Origin: Bacteroides sp.
Lineage (GTDB): Bacteria > Bacteroidota > Bacteroidia > Bacteroidales > Bacteroidaceae
Direction: 5' to 3'
DNA length: 64,000 nucleotides
Assembly (NCBI RefSeq): GCF_028690125.1
Contig: NZ_JAQVBV010000009.1
Span: 1-64,000 of the forward strand
This document shows positions 1 through 9,003 of the stretch, piece by piece. A program made the position numbers and the translations under genes. The notes below the pieces were generated by a model. That model searched no databases and was not told the origin of the DNA. It saw nothing but the letters and a program-made list of their open reading frames with translations. Within the stretch, counting starts at the first letter, position 1; each line of letters starts with the position of its first letter.

Positions 1-29
1 ACTTCGCCCCAGAATTTAAATTTATCGCA

Positions 30-404
30 ATGGAATTTACAGGAAAAATTATCGCTATCCTCTCTCCAAGAGGTGGAGTTTCAAAGACTAGCGGAAACGA
101 GTGGAAATCACAAGAGTATGTAATTGAGAACCATGACCAATATCCGCGCAAAATGTGCTTTGACGTTTTTGGCGAAGACAAAATCGAGCAGTTCAATATT
201 CAGATGGGCGAAGAACTGACTGTATCATTCGATGTAGATGCCCGCCAATGGCAAGATAGATGGTTCAACAGTATCCGTGCATGGAAAGTTGAACGTGTTA
301 GTGCGGGTGCAGCTATGGTCCCGGGAACTCCTGTTCCTCCTCCGCCACCTTCTGCAACTCCTGATTTTACTTCCGGAGATGCTAAAGACGATTTACCATT
401 CTAA
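30..404 (+). CDS. DUF3127 family protein with SSB-like acidic tail
   Basis: A 124-residue protein that I assign to DUF3127, a small family common in Bacteroidetes and their phages. Residues 1 to about 88 form a compact domain rich in beta strands and aromatic residues. A proline-rich linker (about residues 93-110) follows, then an acidic C-terminus ending D-D-L-P-F. Such a tail is the hallmark of bacterial single-stranded DNA binding proteins, where it docks DNA repair and replication partners. The whole layout (globular domain, Pro-rich linker, acidic tip) resembles SSB. A DNA-metabolism role is therefore an inference from the layout. The gene stands alone, close to the window edge, and ends at a strong hairpin terminator. 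Length agrees with the family. Confidence 0.8.
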   Translation: MEFTGKIIAILSPRGGVSKTSGNEWKSQEYVIENHDQYPRKMCFDVFGEDKIEQFNIQMGEELTVSFDVDARQWQDRWFNSIRAWKVERVSAGAAMVPGTPVPPPPPSATPDFTSGDAKDDLPF

Positions 405-440
405 CATAAAACTCGATTTTTGAATTTGTATATCATCAAA

Positions 441-476
441 AACTTCCGGAGAAATAATCTTCCGGAAGTTTTTTTA
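441..476 (+). terminator. Rho-independent terminator, probably bidirectional
   Basis: A perfect 10-bp stem (AACTTCCGGA at 441-450 with TCCGGAAGTT at 461-470) around a 10-base loop, followed by a T run on the plus strand. A run of A on its left side gives a short T run on the minus strand. It sits between two convergent genes and can serve both. Confidence 0.85.
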
Positions 477-531
477 TCCGTCATTTTCTTTGCTGAATTT
501 CTGATTACCTAAGTAATGATTAATAATTCGA

Positions 532-2109
532 CTATTCGGCTTTATATTTTAGTACTATATTAGGATAAATTACTCCGTCTGCACAAGTAAATTGTACGAA
601 GATCACAAAATTACTGAAAAAGTCGGAATTACGTGAAAAAAATTCCGGAACAAAACGATAATGTTTTTCAGGTTGCAAAAGCAATTTTTCAAAATCTGCC
701 ATCAACATAAAATGATATGAGTCAGACAACCCTCCCGTTCCGGCACGGTAACCCAATGCTCCACCTAATACTTCTCCTTTTTCCAGTTGCCGTATATAAT
801 GAGACAAACTATCTTCGTCGGGAGCAAAAAGCAAACGTCCGTTATAAAATGTTGCATAAACGTGTAACGGAGACTCTGAAAAGCCCGTCAATTGAGAAAA
901 TAACGTGGTAAGAGGTAGCCTGTAAACTGGATAAGCTTTGTCCGGAGTATAACAAAAAGAGAGACGGGTATTTCTTCGTTCTCCTTCTTCCAAAGGAGCT
1001 ACTTCAACAAAGGAACGGAGCATTCTTTCAGCCTCTGTCACATCGGCAACGGAAAGCCCCATAACAGCCGCAGGGCCTAACAAGGAATCTTCCCGTTGAA
1101 AAAGGAGAGTCACCAAATCCTGCCCTGTATTCTCTATAAGAAAACGAGATAACTCTTTATCACGATCAAGTATTTCTCTAGTTCGTGAGGCTACAGCATA
1201 TTCTTGTCTTTCACCATATGCTAATAAGGAACCCCAATCTGTTACGCCTTGTCTGCTTAGATAGAATGTAGTGGATGGTAAGGCATCGCCCGCAAATCCT
1301 TTTACAAGTTCCTGTTGGCGAAGTGCATTAATAAAAGTAAAGCAAGAATCTACATCATGACTAACACCGGAAAAATAGATAAAATCATCTTTCAGTTTCA
1401 TATCGAATTCCGTCCATCCGATCATTCCCTCCAAATGAACATAAATTGTAGCTGTAGAAGCAGGCTTTCTTAGACCATTCAATTTTATAAATGTAGAATC
1501 AGAAGCCACTGAATTTCCAGTCTCACGAGTATCAATAACTTCTTCAATAAGTTTTTTCTGATAACTGAGAGCCAAAAAGTCCTGCGTCAGGTAACAAGCC
1601 AGAAAATTACCATCTGCCATTGGATAAATATATATATATTCTCCTTTATATTTAAATATTTTAAATGGATAGGCAGAAGAGAGATGCTTCTGAACAAACT
1701 TATCTACAAGCTCACGATCACCAGCCCCCAAACGGCAATAGAGTACTTGATTATAGTCATTATCCGGCTCATGGAAGCTGATCAACAATCGATTCATCTG
1801 TCGGCTCAACCCATGTGGAGCATCTTCCTGAAGGTTATAAAGATTATCTTTCAAAGAGGAAAATAGTTTGGATATATGCAGATAGTGTTGATTTTGACTG
1901 CAAGTCAATCCTTCGATTTCAGATATCAGCTCGGCAGCATTATCTGTTACAATGACAGCAGAGGCAGTAGACGGAATTAGAGTATAGAGATTGAAATCTT
2001 TTCGCTCATCGGCGGCCGATAATCTAAAAAAAGAGTACAAAGCGAATCCTGTGCACAAAAGTACCACAGAAGAGGTAATTGCAATTTTCACTATTGTACG
2101 AAGTTTCAT
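532..2109 (-). CDS. Conserved envelope protein with one N-terminal membrane anchor
   Basis: A 525-residue protein that I do not recognise with certainty. Residues 7-29 form one hydrophobic segment after a basic start, so it is probably a membrane-anchored periplasmic protein. The rest is soluble and of mixed alpha/beta character, with no Cys lipobox and no catalytic motif I can see. Its opening (a phrase on preventing or measuring 'TLIPSTASAVIVTDNAAEL') faintly recalls DUF3352-type proteins, but that is a weak impression. It is transcribed toward the shared terminator at 441-476. The gene upstream on the same strand starts 84 bases away, so co-transcription with it is possible. Confidence 0.6.
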   Translation of the reverse strand: MKLRTIVKIAITSSVVLLCTGFALYSFFRLSAADERKDFNLYTLIPSTASAVIVTDNAAELISEIEGLTCSQNQHYLHISKLFSSLKDNLYNLQEDAPHGLSRQMNRLLISFHEPDNDYNQVLYCRLGAGDRELVDKFVQKHLSSAYPFKIFKYKGEYIYIYPMADGNFLACYLTQDFLALSYQKKLIEEVIDTRETGNSVASDSTFIKLNGLRKPASTATIYVHLEGMIGWTEFDMKLKDDFIYFSGVSHDVDSCFTFINALRQQELVKGFAGDALPSTTFYLSRQGVTDWGSLLAYGERQEYAVASRTREILDRDKELSRFLIENTGQDLVTLLFQREDSLLGPAAVMGLSVADVTEAERMLRSFVEVAPLEEGERRNTRLSFCYTPDKAYPVYRLPLTTLFSQLTGFSESPLHVYATFYNGRLLFAPDEDSLSHYIRQLEKGEVLGGALGYRAGTGGLSDSYHFMLMADFEKLLLQPEKHYRFVPEFFSRNSDFFSNFVIFVQFTCADGVIYPNIVLKYKAE

Positions 2110-2193
2110 AATATTGGTTGTTTATCGGCTAGGGACAAAAATAATAAATTCTACAAAGAAAACAAAACTTTTGCTAAAAAAAATCACTTGCAG

Positions 2194-2952
2194 TCAAAGA
2201 TAGATTTCTTGTCCGTCAAACGCTAGGTGAATATTTTTAGGAAGCTCCCTCTCTACTTTCTCATGTAGCCCCATATCATGACTCATATGTATAAAGTAAG
2301 TCTCCTTTGCTCGAATACGCTGTGCATTTTTCAATGCCTCCTCTAGGTTTTGATGAGTAGGATGCGAAGCTATACGAAGCGCGTTCATTACCAAAACATC
2401 CACCCCTACTAATTGTTCATACGATTCTTCAGGCATAGTCAGCATATCTGTGATATATCCTACACGCCCGATACGATAACCCAGAATAGGCAAACGTCCA
2501 TGCATTACACGCAGTGGAAGTACTTCTGCGTCATTAATCATAAAAGATTGTCCGGCAATAATTTCTTGTAAAGGTATATTGGGGATACCCGGATAGTTGT
2601 GATCTACAAAACAATAGGGCATACGCGAACGTAGTCCATCTGCCACATATTCTTCGGCGTAAATAGGTACTGCACCGAAACGGCAAAATGGACGCAAATC
2701 ATCCAAACCGCCTACATGGTCATAGTGCTCATGGGTAATAAGTACTCCATCTATCTTTTCAAAAGGCAGATGCAATACTTGTGTTCTAAAATCAGGGCCA
2801 CAATCGATGAGTATACGTGAATCATCCGTTTCGATAATTGCAGATGCACGCAAACGATTGTCTTTCGAATCAGCAGAAGTACAAACCGGACATATACAAC
2901 CAATTTGAGGAACTCCAGTCGATGTTCCACTTCCAAGTATTCTTATTTTCAT
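2194..2952 (-). CDS. MBL-fold metallo-hydrolase, PhnP-like
   Basis: A 252-residue metallo-beta-lactamase-fold hydrolase. The N-terminus has the GSGTSTGVPQIGC motif followed by C-x-C-x-x-C, a structural zinc site typical of PhnP-like phosphodiesterases. The catalytic metal motif is T-H-E-H-Y-D-H at about residues 74-80, with further His and Asp ligands downstream (YITDM, HMSHDMGLH). PhnP in E. coli opens a cyclic ribose phosphate, but outside phn operons the substrate is unknown and is probably another phosphodiester. It lies upstream of the envelope protein and downstream of murB on the same strand, with 65 bases between it and murB. Confidence 0.85.
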   Translation of the reverse strand: MKIRILGSGTSTGVPQIGCICPVCTSADSKDNRLRASAIIETDDSRILIDCGPDFRTQVLHLPFEKIDGVLITHEHYDHVGGLDDLRPFCRFGAVPIYAEEYVADGLRSRMPYCFVDHNYPGIPNIPLQEIIAGQSFMINDAEVLPLRVMHGRLPILGYRIGRVGYITDMLTMPEESYEQLVGVDVLVMNALRIASHPTHQNLEEALKNAQRIRAKETYFIHMSHDMGLHEKVERELPKNIHLAFDGQEIYL

Positions 2953-3017
2953 TTCTTAAATAAAGGACTAATAATCGATAATAGATCGTTATTATGCAAC
3001 ATCACAATATACTTAAA

Positions 3018-4016
3018 TTATCCATTATCAATTATATAAACTTCCGGATTAATATCAATTCCAAACTTCTGAAAGACAGACGTACGTACCGCATCCGATA
3101 GTGCAATAATATCACTTCCTTTTGCACCTCCACGGTTTACAAGCACCAATGCCTGCTTATCATGTACGGCTGCCGGACCCAATGTTTTCCCTTTCCAACC
3201 ACACTGATCGATCATCCATCCAGCCGGAATTTTCACCGAGCCATCATTCAGTTCGTAATAGGGTATTTGGGGGTATTCTTGCTGTAAAACTTCTAATTTT
3301 TCTCTCGAAACAATAGGATTCATAAAGAAGCTACCTGCATTTCCCATGACTTTCGGATCGGGAAGTTTGCTTTCACGAATGTTAATAATCACTTTACGGA
3401 CTATAGCTAATGTAGGTTTGGAATATTTCTCAAGTTCCTGAAGTATAGTTCCATAATCCAAAGTATAGTATTCTTTTTTACTAAGGCGAAAATGTACATA
3501 CGTCACAAAAACTGTTTTATTTTCTGTATGTTTAAAAACGCTATTACGGTAAGAATAGCCACATTCGTCTACTGAGTAAACGCGTTCCTGACCCTTAAAG
3601 TTCACTGTTTCTACTTCAGTAATCAAATCTTTTACCTCGACACCGTAAGCTCCAATATTTTGTACTGCACTTGCTCCTACTTCACCAGGTATGAGAGAAA
3701 GATTTTCTACTCCATACCATTCATTCTTCACGCACCAAGCTACAAAATCATCCCAAATGACACCTGCCCCAACTCTTACAGACACTGATTGTTCGGTCTC
3801 CTCTATAACCTCGATGCCTTCAATACGGGAATGCAGGACCAAACCGTCATAGTCTTTGGCAAATAACAGGTTACTTCCACCTCCAATATGCAAAAAAGGT
3901 GTCGTAACGGCACCTTGCACAATCAGTTGCTTCAATTCTCCGACTGAAGCATATTCCAAAAAACGGGTAGCTTTAACATCAATACCAAACGTATTGTGAG
4001 ATAAAAGAGAATACAT
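3018..4016 (-). CDS. murB: UDP-N-acetylenolpyruvoylglucosamine reductase
   Basis: A cytoplasmic flavoenzyme that reduces UDP-GlcNAc-enolpyruvate to UDP-MurNAc in peptidoglycan synthesis. It has the FAD-binding segment [10 protein letters not shown] (about residues 42-51), the [15 protein letters not shown] motif, and [10 protein letters not shown], which holds the catalytic serine. The 332-residue length fits the E. coli-like MurB type, with the additional C-terminal part that type carries. The start shown gives a compact N-terminus with no extra residues. It may be co-transcribed with the PhnP-like gene downstream. Nothing unusual. Confidence 0.95.
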   Translation of the reverse strand: MYSLLSHNTFGIDVKATRFLEYASVGELKQLIVQGAVTTPFLHIGGGSNLLFAKDYDGLVLHSRIEGIEVIEETEQSVSVRVGAGVIWDDFVAWCVKNEWYGVENLSLIPGEVGASAVQNIGAYGVEVKDLITEVETVNFKGQERVYSVDECGYSYRNSVFKHTENKTVFVTYVHFRLSKKEYYTLDYGTILQELEKYSKPTLAIVRKVIINIRESKLPDPKVMGNAGSFFMNPIVSREKLEVLQQEYPQIPYYELNDGSVKIPAGWMIDQCGWKGKTLGPAAVHDKQALVLVNRGGAKGSDIIALSDAVRTSVFQKFGIDINPEVYIIDNG

Positions 4017-4075
4017 AACTAATCATTGTTTAATTAACATAATAATATCCTATCCATCAACACATCGAAGCTTTA

Positions 4076-4924
4076 TTATATACTTGTATCTTCAAACTTA
4101 TACAACTCCCAAGCTCCTCCTTTCCGACGGAAATAAAGGATATTCGAGAATCCATTTCCGTTACCTTTCAATGCAAGAATTTTTGTCGATGAATCATCAT
4201 CATTCCGCTGTCCATAATTAATATTTGAAAGACGATCAGTTGGCAATACCGGTTTAAATGCAAACCATTGGTTCCGGTCGATCGTAGTTTCCAGAATAGA
4301 AAAGTCATCATCCGGATCAGAAGTGACAAAAACAAGTGGATCAAACACGCGCTGGCTCTGGAAAATACTATCAGATGCAAAACGTCCGAAAAATTCCACA
4401 AAATCTTCATTCTCACTCTGCTCTATAGAACGCAGGTTGATAGCTTCCAGTATCCATGCTCCTTTAATACGCTCGAAATAATACCTTTTCATCATTCGTT
4501 TTTTCACGAATATCCACTCCACTTGTACAGAAGTTAGTGAAGTATCGCCAACAAGGTCCATATCTTCTTCTCTATCAAACAGAAGCGTATAATAATGCTG
4601 TTTGGTAAATAAGTTATCATGCTTCCAAAAACGTTTTTCGATGTTTACTTTCTCATCCCCATTGTAATATGGCAATGGAAATCTAACACGCTGAAACTGC
4701 AAAGTATCATCGGAAGCAAAGTTATAAATAAAATCATCGAAAGATTCGTCCACTTCTGTCGGTTTCGGGTCTTCCGGCAATTTTTCCTGATGAATAGAGT
4801 CTTCCTTTTGTCGGATAGAATCCACTTCATGAGTAATAGATGCAAAAGGGTCGATGCTCGTTCTCTTGTTTCCACAGGAGCTTAAAAGTACGAGCATCAT
4901 AACCCCCGCAATTAGTTTTTTCAT
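4076..4924 (-). CDS. DUF4348-type lipoprotein
   Basis: A 282-residue secreted lipoprotein. The N-terminus is a short basic signal peptide with a lipobox L-S-S-C (Cys at residue 17), so it is anchored to a membrane by lipid. A linker rich in Asp, Glu and Lys follows. Then come two similar segments, each opening with F-x-x-F-x-x-x-F-A-S-D-x-x-F-Q (about residues 65 and 178), which suggests an internal duplication. I assign it to DUF4348, found in Bacteroidetes; the function is unknown. Its ATG overlaps the stop of tdh by one base (TAATG), so it is translationally coupled to the threonine dehydrogenase gene. Confidence 0.75.
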   Translation of the reverse strand: MKKLIAGVMMLVLLSSCGNKRTSIDPFASITHEVDSIRQKEDSIHQEKLPEDPKPTEVDESFDDFIYNFASDDTLQFQRVRFPLPYYNGDEKVNIEKRFWKHDNLFTKQHYYTLLFDREEDMDLVGDTSLTSVQVEWIFVKKRMMKRYYFERIKGAWILEAINLRSIEQSENEDFVEFFGRFASDSIFQSQRVFDPLVFVTSDPDDDFSILETTIDRNQWFAFKPVLPTDRLSNINYGQRNDDDSSTKILALKGNGNGFSNILYFRRKGGAWELYKFEDTSI

Positions 4925-5877
4925 TATTTTAGTTTTGCTCTTAATTTTTCAAGCATATCCACCGTCATACTTTCCAAATCATAAACCGGTTTCCACCCCC
5001 ACTCTTCACGAGCACAGGTATCATCCAAACTATCCGGCCAACTATCAGCTATACGCTGTTTCAAGGGGTCAATATTATAAACCATCTCGAACTCAGGAAT
5101 ATGCTTTTTAATAGCCTGAAAAATCGTTTCGGGACCGAAACTCATGGAAGCGATATTGAAAGCATTACGGTGTATCAATTTTGCCGGATTTGCCTCCATC
5201 AACATGATAGCTGCATTCAAAGCATCAGGCATATACATCATATCCATTAATGTACCTTCTTTAACCGGACACACAAATTTCTCACCTTTTATGGCTGAGT
5301 AGTAGATATCTACCGCGTAATCAGTCGTGCCTCCACCCGGTGGAGTCACATTCGAGATAATGCCCGGAAAACGGACAGCACGAGTATCCACACCATATTT
5401 ATTAAAATAATAGTCACTTAACAACTCGGTAGTCACTTTAGTAACACCATACATTGTGCGAGGACGTTGTATCGTATCCTGCGGAGTTTTTGTATGAGGT
5501 GTACTTGTACCAAATGAACCGATAGAGCTAGGAGTAAACACAGCACATCCTTGTTCGCGTGCTACTTCCAAAACATTCCACAATCCATCAATACCGATTT
5601 TCCAAGCCAATTTAGGCTTTGATTCAGCAACTACAGAAAGTAAAGCTGCCAAATTGTAAATCGTATCAATATGGTATTCCTTCACCACCGATTCAATCAT
5701 CGCTCCGTCTGTTACGTCTACAATTGCAGACGGTCCTGACTCTTTTAATTCTCCCTTAGGTTCTGCACCAGGGATATAACCAGCTACAACGTTTGTATTT
5801 CCGTAACGCTTACGTAGTTCCATCGTCAGTTCGGATCCTATCTGTCCGGTAGCTCCAATTATCAAAATGTGTTTCAT
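4924..5877 (-). CDS. tdh: NAD-dependent L-threonine 3-dehydrogenase, SDR (epimerase-like) type
   Basis: A 317-residue extended short-chain dehydrogenase. The NAD site GATGQIG is at residues 8-14, and the catalytic pair Y-x-x-x-K appears as YGVTK near residue 145, after a conserved Ser. Extended-SDR proteins of this length and style include the threonine dehydrogenases of Flavobacterium and Cupriavidus, unrelated to the zinc type of E. coli. The divergent neighbour is kbl, the next enzyme, which converts 2-amino-3-ketobutyrate to glycine and acetyl-CoA. This context supports Tdh over a sugar epimerase. A -7 box-like TTACTTTG lies at 5916-5923 on the minus strand. Confidence 0.85.
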   Translation of the reverse strand: MKHILIIGATGQIGSELTMELRKRYGNTNVVAGYIPGAEPKGELKESGPSAIVDVTDGAMIESVVKEYHIDTIYNLAALLSVVAESKPKLAWKIGIDGLWNVLEVAREQGCAVFTPSSIGSFGTSTPHTKTPQDTIQRPRTMYGVTKVTTELLSDYYFNKYGVDTRAVRFPGIISNVTPPGGGTTDYAVDIYYSAIKGEKFVCPVKEGTLMDMMYMPDALNAAIMLMEANPAKLIHRNAFNIASMSFGPETIFQAIKKHIPEFEMVYNIDPLKQRIADSWPDSLDDTCAREEWGWKPVYDLESMTVDMLEKLRAKLK

Positions 5878-5915
5878 TTTTTCTTCTTACTAAAGATATT
5901 AAGCTAAATGGTGCG

Positions 5916-5986
5916 CAAAGTAAGCACTTTTTTTTCATATTTTCGTCAAGAAAACATTGTTATTCCAAGAAAAATAGTGTCCTTTG
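5916..5986. promoter_or_regulatory. Divergent promoter region of tdh and kbl
   Basis: Plus strand: ATTG at 5956-5959, 19 bases, then GTCCTTTG at 5979-5986, a weak match to the Bacteroides TTTG / TAnnTTTG promoter and 26 bases before the kbl start. Minus strand: TTACTTTG (complement of 5916-5923), one mismatch from TAnnTTTG, 38 bases before the tdh start. Sharing this short region would let both threonine genes be controlled together. Confidence 0.5.
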
Positions 5987-6012
5987 TATCATAACTTAAT
6001 CACTCAAACACT

Positions 6013-7200
6013 ATGTACGGTAAAATGCAAGAATATCTCAGCCAAACACTGGCTGAAATCAAAGAAGCCGGGCTTTATAAAGAAGAACGACTGATCGAAA
6101 GTGCGCAGCAAGCTGCCATTACTGTAAAAGGTAAAGAAGTACTAAACTTCTGCGCCAACAACTATTTAGGGCTTTCCAATCACCCTCGTTTGATTAAAGC
6201 TGCTCAGGAAATGATGGATCGTCGCGGATATGGTATGTCATCTGTTCGCTTTATTTGTGGAACTCAAGATATACACAAAGAGCTGGAAGCTGCTATTTCA
6301 GAATATTTCCAGACTGAAGATACAATTCTGTATGCTGCATGTTTCGATGCCAATGGTGGTGTGTTCGAACCTCTTCTCACAGAAGAGGATGCTATTATTT
6401 CAGACTCTCTAAATCATGCCTCCATTATTGATGGTGTACGTCTTTGCAAGGCTAAACGTTATCGTTATGCCAATGCCAATATGGACGAATTGGAAAAATG
6501 TCTGCAAGAAGCACAAGCTCAACGTTTCCGTATCGTCGTAACAGACGGCGTATTCTCTATGGATGGAAATGTAGCACCGATGGACCAGATTTGTGATTTA
6601 GCAGAGAAATATAACGCATTAGTAATGGTAGACGAATCTCACTCTGCAGGTGTGGTAGGAGCTACGGGACATGGTGTAAGTGAGTTATATAAAACTCATG
6701 GACGCGTAGATATTTATACCGGTACGCTAGGTAAGGCTTTTGGAGGCGCTTTAGGTGGATTCACTACCGGACGTAAAGAAATCATTGATTTGCTACGTCA
6801 GCGTAGCCGTCCTTATCTGTTCTCGAATTCGTTAGCTCCGGGTATTATCGGTGCAAGCCTTGAAGTGTTCAAAATGCTGAAAGAAAGCAATGCACTTCAT
6901 GATAAATTGGTAGGAAATGTGAACTATTTCCGTGATAAGATGACTGCTGCCGGTTTCGATATCAAACCGACGCAAAGTGCTATATGCGCTGTTATGTTAT
7001 ATGATGCAAAATTATCACAGGTATATGCAGCACGTATGCAGGAAGAAGGCATATATGTGACAGGCTTCTACTATCCGGTTGTCCCTAAAGATCAAGCACG
7101 TATCCGCGTACAAATCTCTGCAGGACATGAGAAAGAACATTTAGACAAGTGTATCGCCGCCTTTATTAAAGTAGGTAAAGAACTCGGTGTACTAAAGTAA
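6013..7200 (+). CDS. kbl: Glycine C-acetyltransferase (2-amino-3-ketobutyrate CoA ligase)
   Basis: A cytoplasmic PLP enzyme of the alpha-oxoamine synthase family, 395 residues, the usual length. It cleaves 2-amino-3-ketobutyrate with CoA to glycine and acetyl-CoA. Visible motifs are NFCANNYLGLSNHP near the N-terminus, the VDESHSAG segment with the PLP-binding Asp and His, and GTLGKAFGG, where Lys carries PLP. The sister enzymes BioF, HemA and serine palmitoyltransferase share these motifs. The divergent Tdh gene and the GTQDIHKELE segment favour Kbl. Confidence 0.93.
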   Translation: MYGKMQEYLSQTLAEIKEAGLYKEERLIESAQQAAITVKGKEVLNFCANNYLGLSNHPRLIKAAQEMMDRRGYGMSSVRFICGTQDIHKELEAAISEYFQTEDTILYAACFDANGGVFEPLLTEEDAIISDSLNHASIIDGVRLCKAKRYRYANANMDELEKCLQEAQAQRFRIVVTDGVFSMDGNVAPMDQICDLAEKYNALVMVDESHSAGVVGATGHGVSELYKTHGRVDIYTGTLGKAFGGALGGFTTGRKEIIDLLRQRSRPYLFSNSLAPGIIGASLEVFKMLKESNALHDKLVGNVNYFRDKMTAAGFDIKPTQSAICAVMLYDAKLSQVYAARMQEEGIYVTGFYYPVVPKDQARIRVQISAGHEKEHLDKCIAAFIKVGKELGVLK

Positions 7201-7213
7201 AAAACTTTTTTCA

Positions 7214-7261
7214 TCTTCCATTGTTATTATATTCTACTTGTGGGATTATAACAATGGAAGA
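7214..7261. repeat. Perfect 14-bp inverted repeat between kbl and the DUF2721 gene
   Basis: The arms TCTTCCATTGTTAT (7214-7227) and ATAACAATGGAAGA (7248-7261) are perfectly complementary with a 20-base loop. No T run follows on either strand, so a standard terminator is unlikely. The right arm ends 12 bases before the next start codon. It could be an RNA-processing hairpin or a protein-binding dyad. Confidence 0.7.
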
Positions 7262-7273
7262 ATTTATATAATC

Positions 7274-7687
7274 ATGGAAGAACTAACACTTACAACACCT
7301 GCATTACTTTTTTCTGCAGTTTCACTGATTTTATTGGCATATACCAACCGTTTTTTATCTTATGCACAACTGGTTCGCCAACTACGCGACCGTTATATAG
7401 AAAATCCAACGGATATCACTGTTGCCCAAATAAAGAATCTTCGCAAAAGATTAAACCTAACCCGAACAATGCAGGAATTAGGTATTGCAAGTCTATTTCT
7501 TTGTGTTGTGAGTATGCTCCTTATCTATATTGGACTACAATTACTTTCAGTTTATGTATTCGGAGTTGCTCTGATTTTGCTGATTGGCTCTTTAGGTGTT
7601 TCTTTTCGCGAAATACAGATATCAACCCGGTCATTGGAGATTTACCTTGGAACGATGGAGAAGGGAGAGGATAAAATTAAGAAGTAG
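7274..7687 (+). CDS. DUF2721 family membrane protein
   Basis: A small inner-membrane protein of 137 residues from the ATG at 7274. A TTG 36 bases upstream would add 12 residues that overlap the hairpin at 7214-7261, so the ATG is preferred. It has an N-terminal amphipathic or hydrophobic stretch (about residues 8-27), a basic loop, and two close transmembrane segments (about residues 62-85 and 90-110). The layout fits DUF2721, a widespread family of unknown function. It follows kbl by 73 bases with the hairpin between, so it may be transcribed with it or independently. Confidence 0.75.
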   Translation: MEELTLTTPALLFSAVSLILLAYTNRFLSYAQLVRQLRDRYIENPTDITVAQIKNLRKRLNLTRTMQELGIASLFLCVVSMLLIYIGLQLLSVYVFGVALILLIGSLGVSFREIQISTRSLEIYLGTMEKGEDKIKK

Positions 7688-7707
7688 TTGTGCAAGGTAG
7701 AATTACA

Positions 7708-8065
7708 CTAAAAACAACTGCCTTTTCCCGATTCGGATGTCAATTCAATGCTGCCCTTCAATTTACTGATAATATTCTGGCAAATAGACAGTCCTAAACC
7801 TGCTCCCTGAGAGAATTCATTTTGCTTATAAAATCGGCTGAAAATCATCTTTTGTTCTTCGTAAAGTATTCATCGACTGCTATCCTTTAAGTAGATAAAC
7901 ACTCCATTACTTTCCGACAAATAATGATAGCCCAATGTAATCGAACCTTCATTTGTGAATTTTCCTACATTATTCAAGAAATTAGTCAATACTTGCGTTA
8001 GACGTCACAAGTCTACTTCTACTTCAATTAAATAGCGTTTATCCTCATTCTTTGATAAATTTGAG
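7708..8065 (-). pseudogene. Decayed C-terminus of a sensor histidine kinase (HATPase domain)
   Basis: On the minus strand this stretch encodes a recognisable kinase ATPase domain in one continuous frame with two in-frame TGA stops. It reads from LIEVEVDL, stop, RLTQVLTNFLNN (N box), through GSITLGY and YLKDSSR, stop (where D-x-G-x-G-I-P is expected), to EEQKMIFSRFYK and GAGLGLSICQ (G2 box), ending GKGSCF and TAG at 7708-7710. It lacks a receiver domain and resembles the kinase at 40130-42514 at its end. The start of the gene is not recognisable: from 8066 to 8333 I see no gene. The rest of the gap is probably degraded kinase DNA. Confidence 0.85.
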
Positions 8066-8333
8066 ACGTGAAGGAATCAGCATCTGTCACACGCGAAACT
8101 AAACTCTGGACATTTTCCTTACCATTTTGTCACTCTACTACTTACAGAAGAAGTGGTACTCTGTGCATACGTAATTGATATGGAACAGAACTGGACACAA
8201 AGAAAACATATTCTCATCATTACAGTCAATATTTCATCAGACACTAGACTAGCTAGCTGACGTTTTGTATGTGTTTAAATTATCACAGATTGACAAAGAT
8301 AATTAAACATGAAAAAAAGCAAGAAATTATGGT

Positions 8334-8369
8334 AAAAAAAAGCTGCCCAAATCTTTATTTGAGCAGCTT
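8334..8369 (-). terminator. Rho-independent terminator of the ferritin gene
   Basis: Arms AAGCTGC (8340-8346) and GCAGCTT (8363-8369), extended inward by partly paired CAAAT/ATTTG. On the minus strand it is followed by seven T (the A run at 8334-8340). It lies 34 bases past the ferritin stop. Confidence 0.85.
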
Positions 8370-8402
8370 TTATCATTTTTTATATCAAACGATTGCTTTC
8401 GC

Positions 8403-8882
8403 TTAACGTTGTCCCAGTTGTGAATCAATAAAGAAAATACCTGCATCACCTGCTTTTTTGATCTTATCTACAATATTTAGGGCAGTAGCTTCCTCTTCTA
8501 CCTGCTCACGAACAAAGCCCCACAAAAAGTCCTGAGTAGCTTTATCCTTTTCTGCAGCAGCTAGATCTACCAGTTTATCCACTAATTCAGAAACATGACG
8601 TTCATGTTTATAAACATGCTCAAATACTTCCAAAGGAGTGCCCCAACCATTAGGAACAACATCTATCTTGTCTACTTTTGCAGTACCACCACGCTTTACA
8701 ATATAATTAGCCATTGCACAAGCATGTTCAATCTCCTCAAAATATTGCTTCTTCATCCAATGTGCAAAACCACTAAAACCTTCTTTCTCCAAATAGAAAG
8801 ACATCGCCAAATACAGATTTGCAGACCACATCTCAGCTATGACCTGCTCATTAATTGCATTTTGTAATTTTTCCGAAATCAT
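8403..8882 (-). CDS. ftnA: Ferritin (non-heme iron storage)
   Basis: A 159-residue four-helix ferritin that oxidises Fe(II) and stores Fe(III) in a 24-subunit cytoplasmic shell. Ferroxidase ligands are visible: the Glu in the first helix (AEMWSANLYLAM), the E-x-x-H motif in FEEIEHACAM, and a Glu/Gln pair in the third and fourth helices (REQVEEEA). No heme-binding Met of the bacterioferritin type is in the usual place, so it is Ftn and not Bfr. It is a single gene with its own terminator. The upstream region (8883-9003) is AT-rich; I could not identify an iron or redox operator in it. Confidence 0.93.
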   Translation of the reverse strand: MISEKLQNAINEQVIAEMWSANLYLAMSFYLEKEGFSGFAHWMKKQYFEEIEHACAMANYIVKRGGTAKVDKIDVVPNGWGTPLEVFEHVYKHERHVSELVDKLVDLAAAEKDKATQDFLWGFVREQVEEEATALNIVDKIKKAGDAGIFFIDSQLGQR

Positions 8883-9003
8883 AATTGTATTTTTATTATA
8901 AAGTTATAATGTAATTCCATAATAAACTTATTATATATATAACAAGAAATAAATCCAATTTGTTTCAGCAAAATTGTTTTTTTAAGCTACATTCACCTTT
9001 TAT

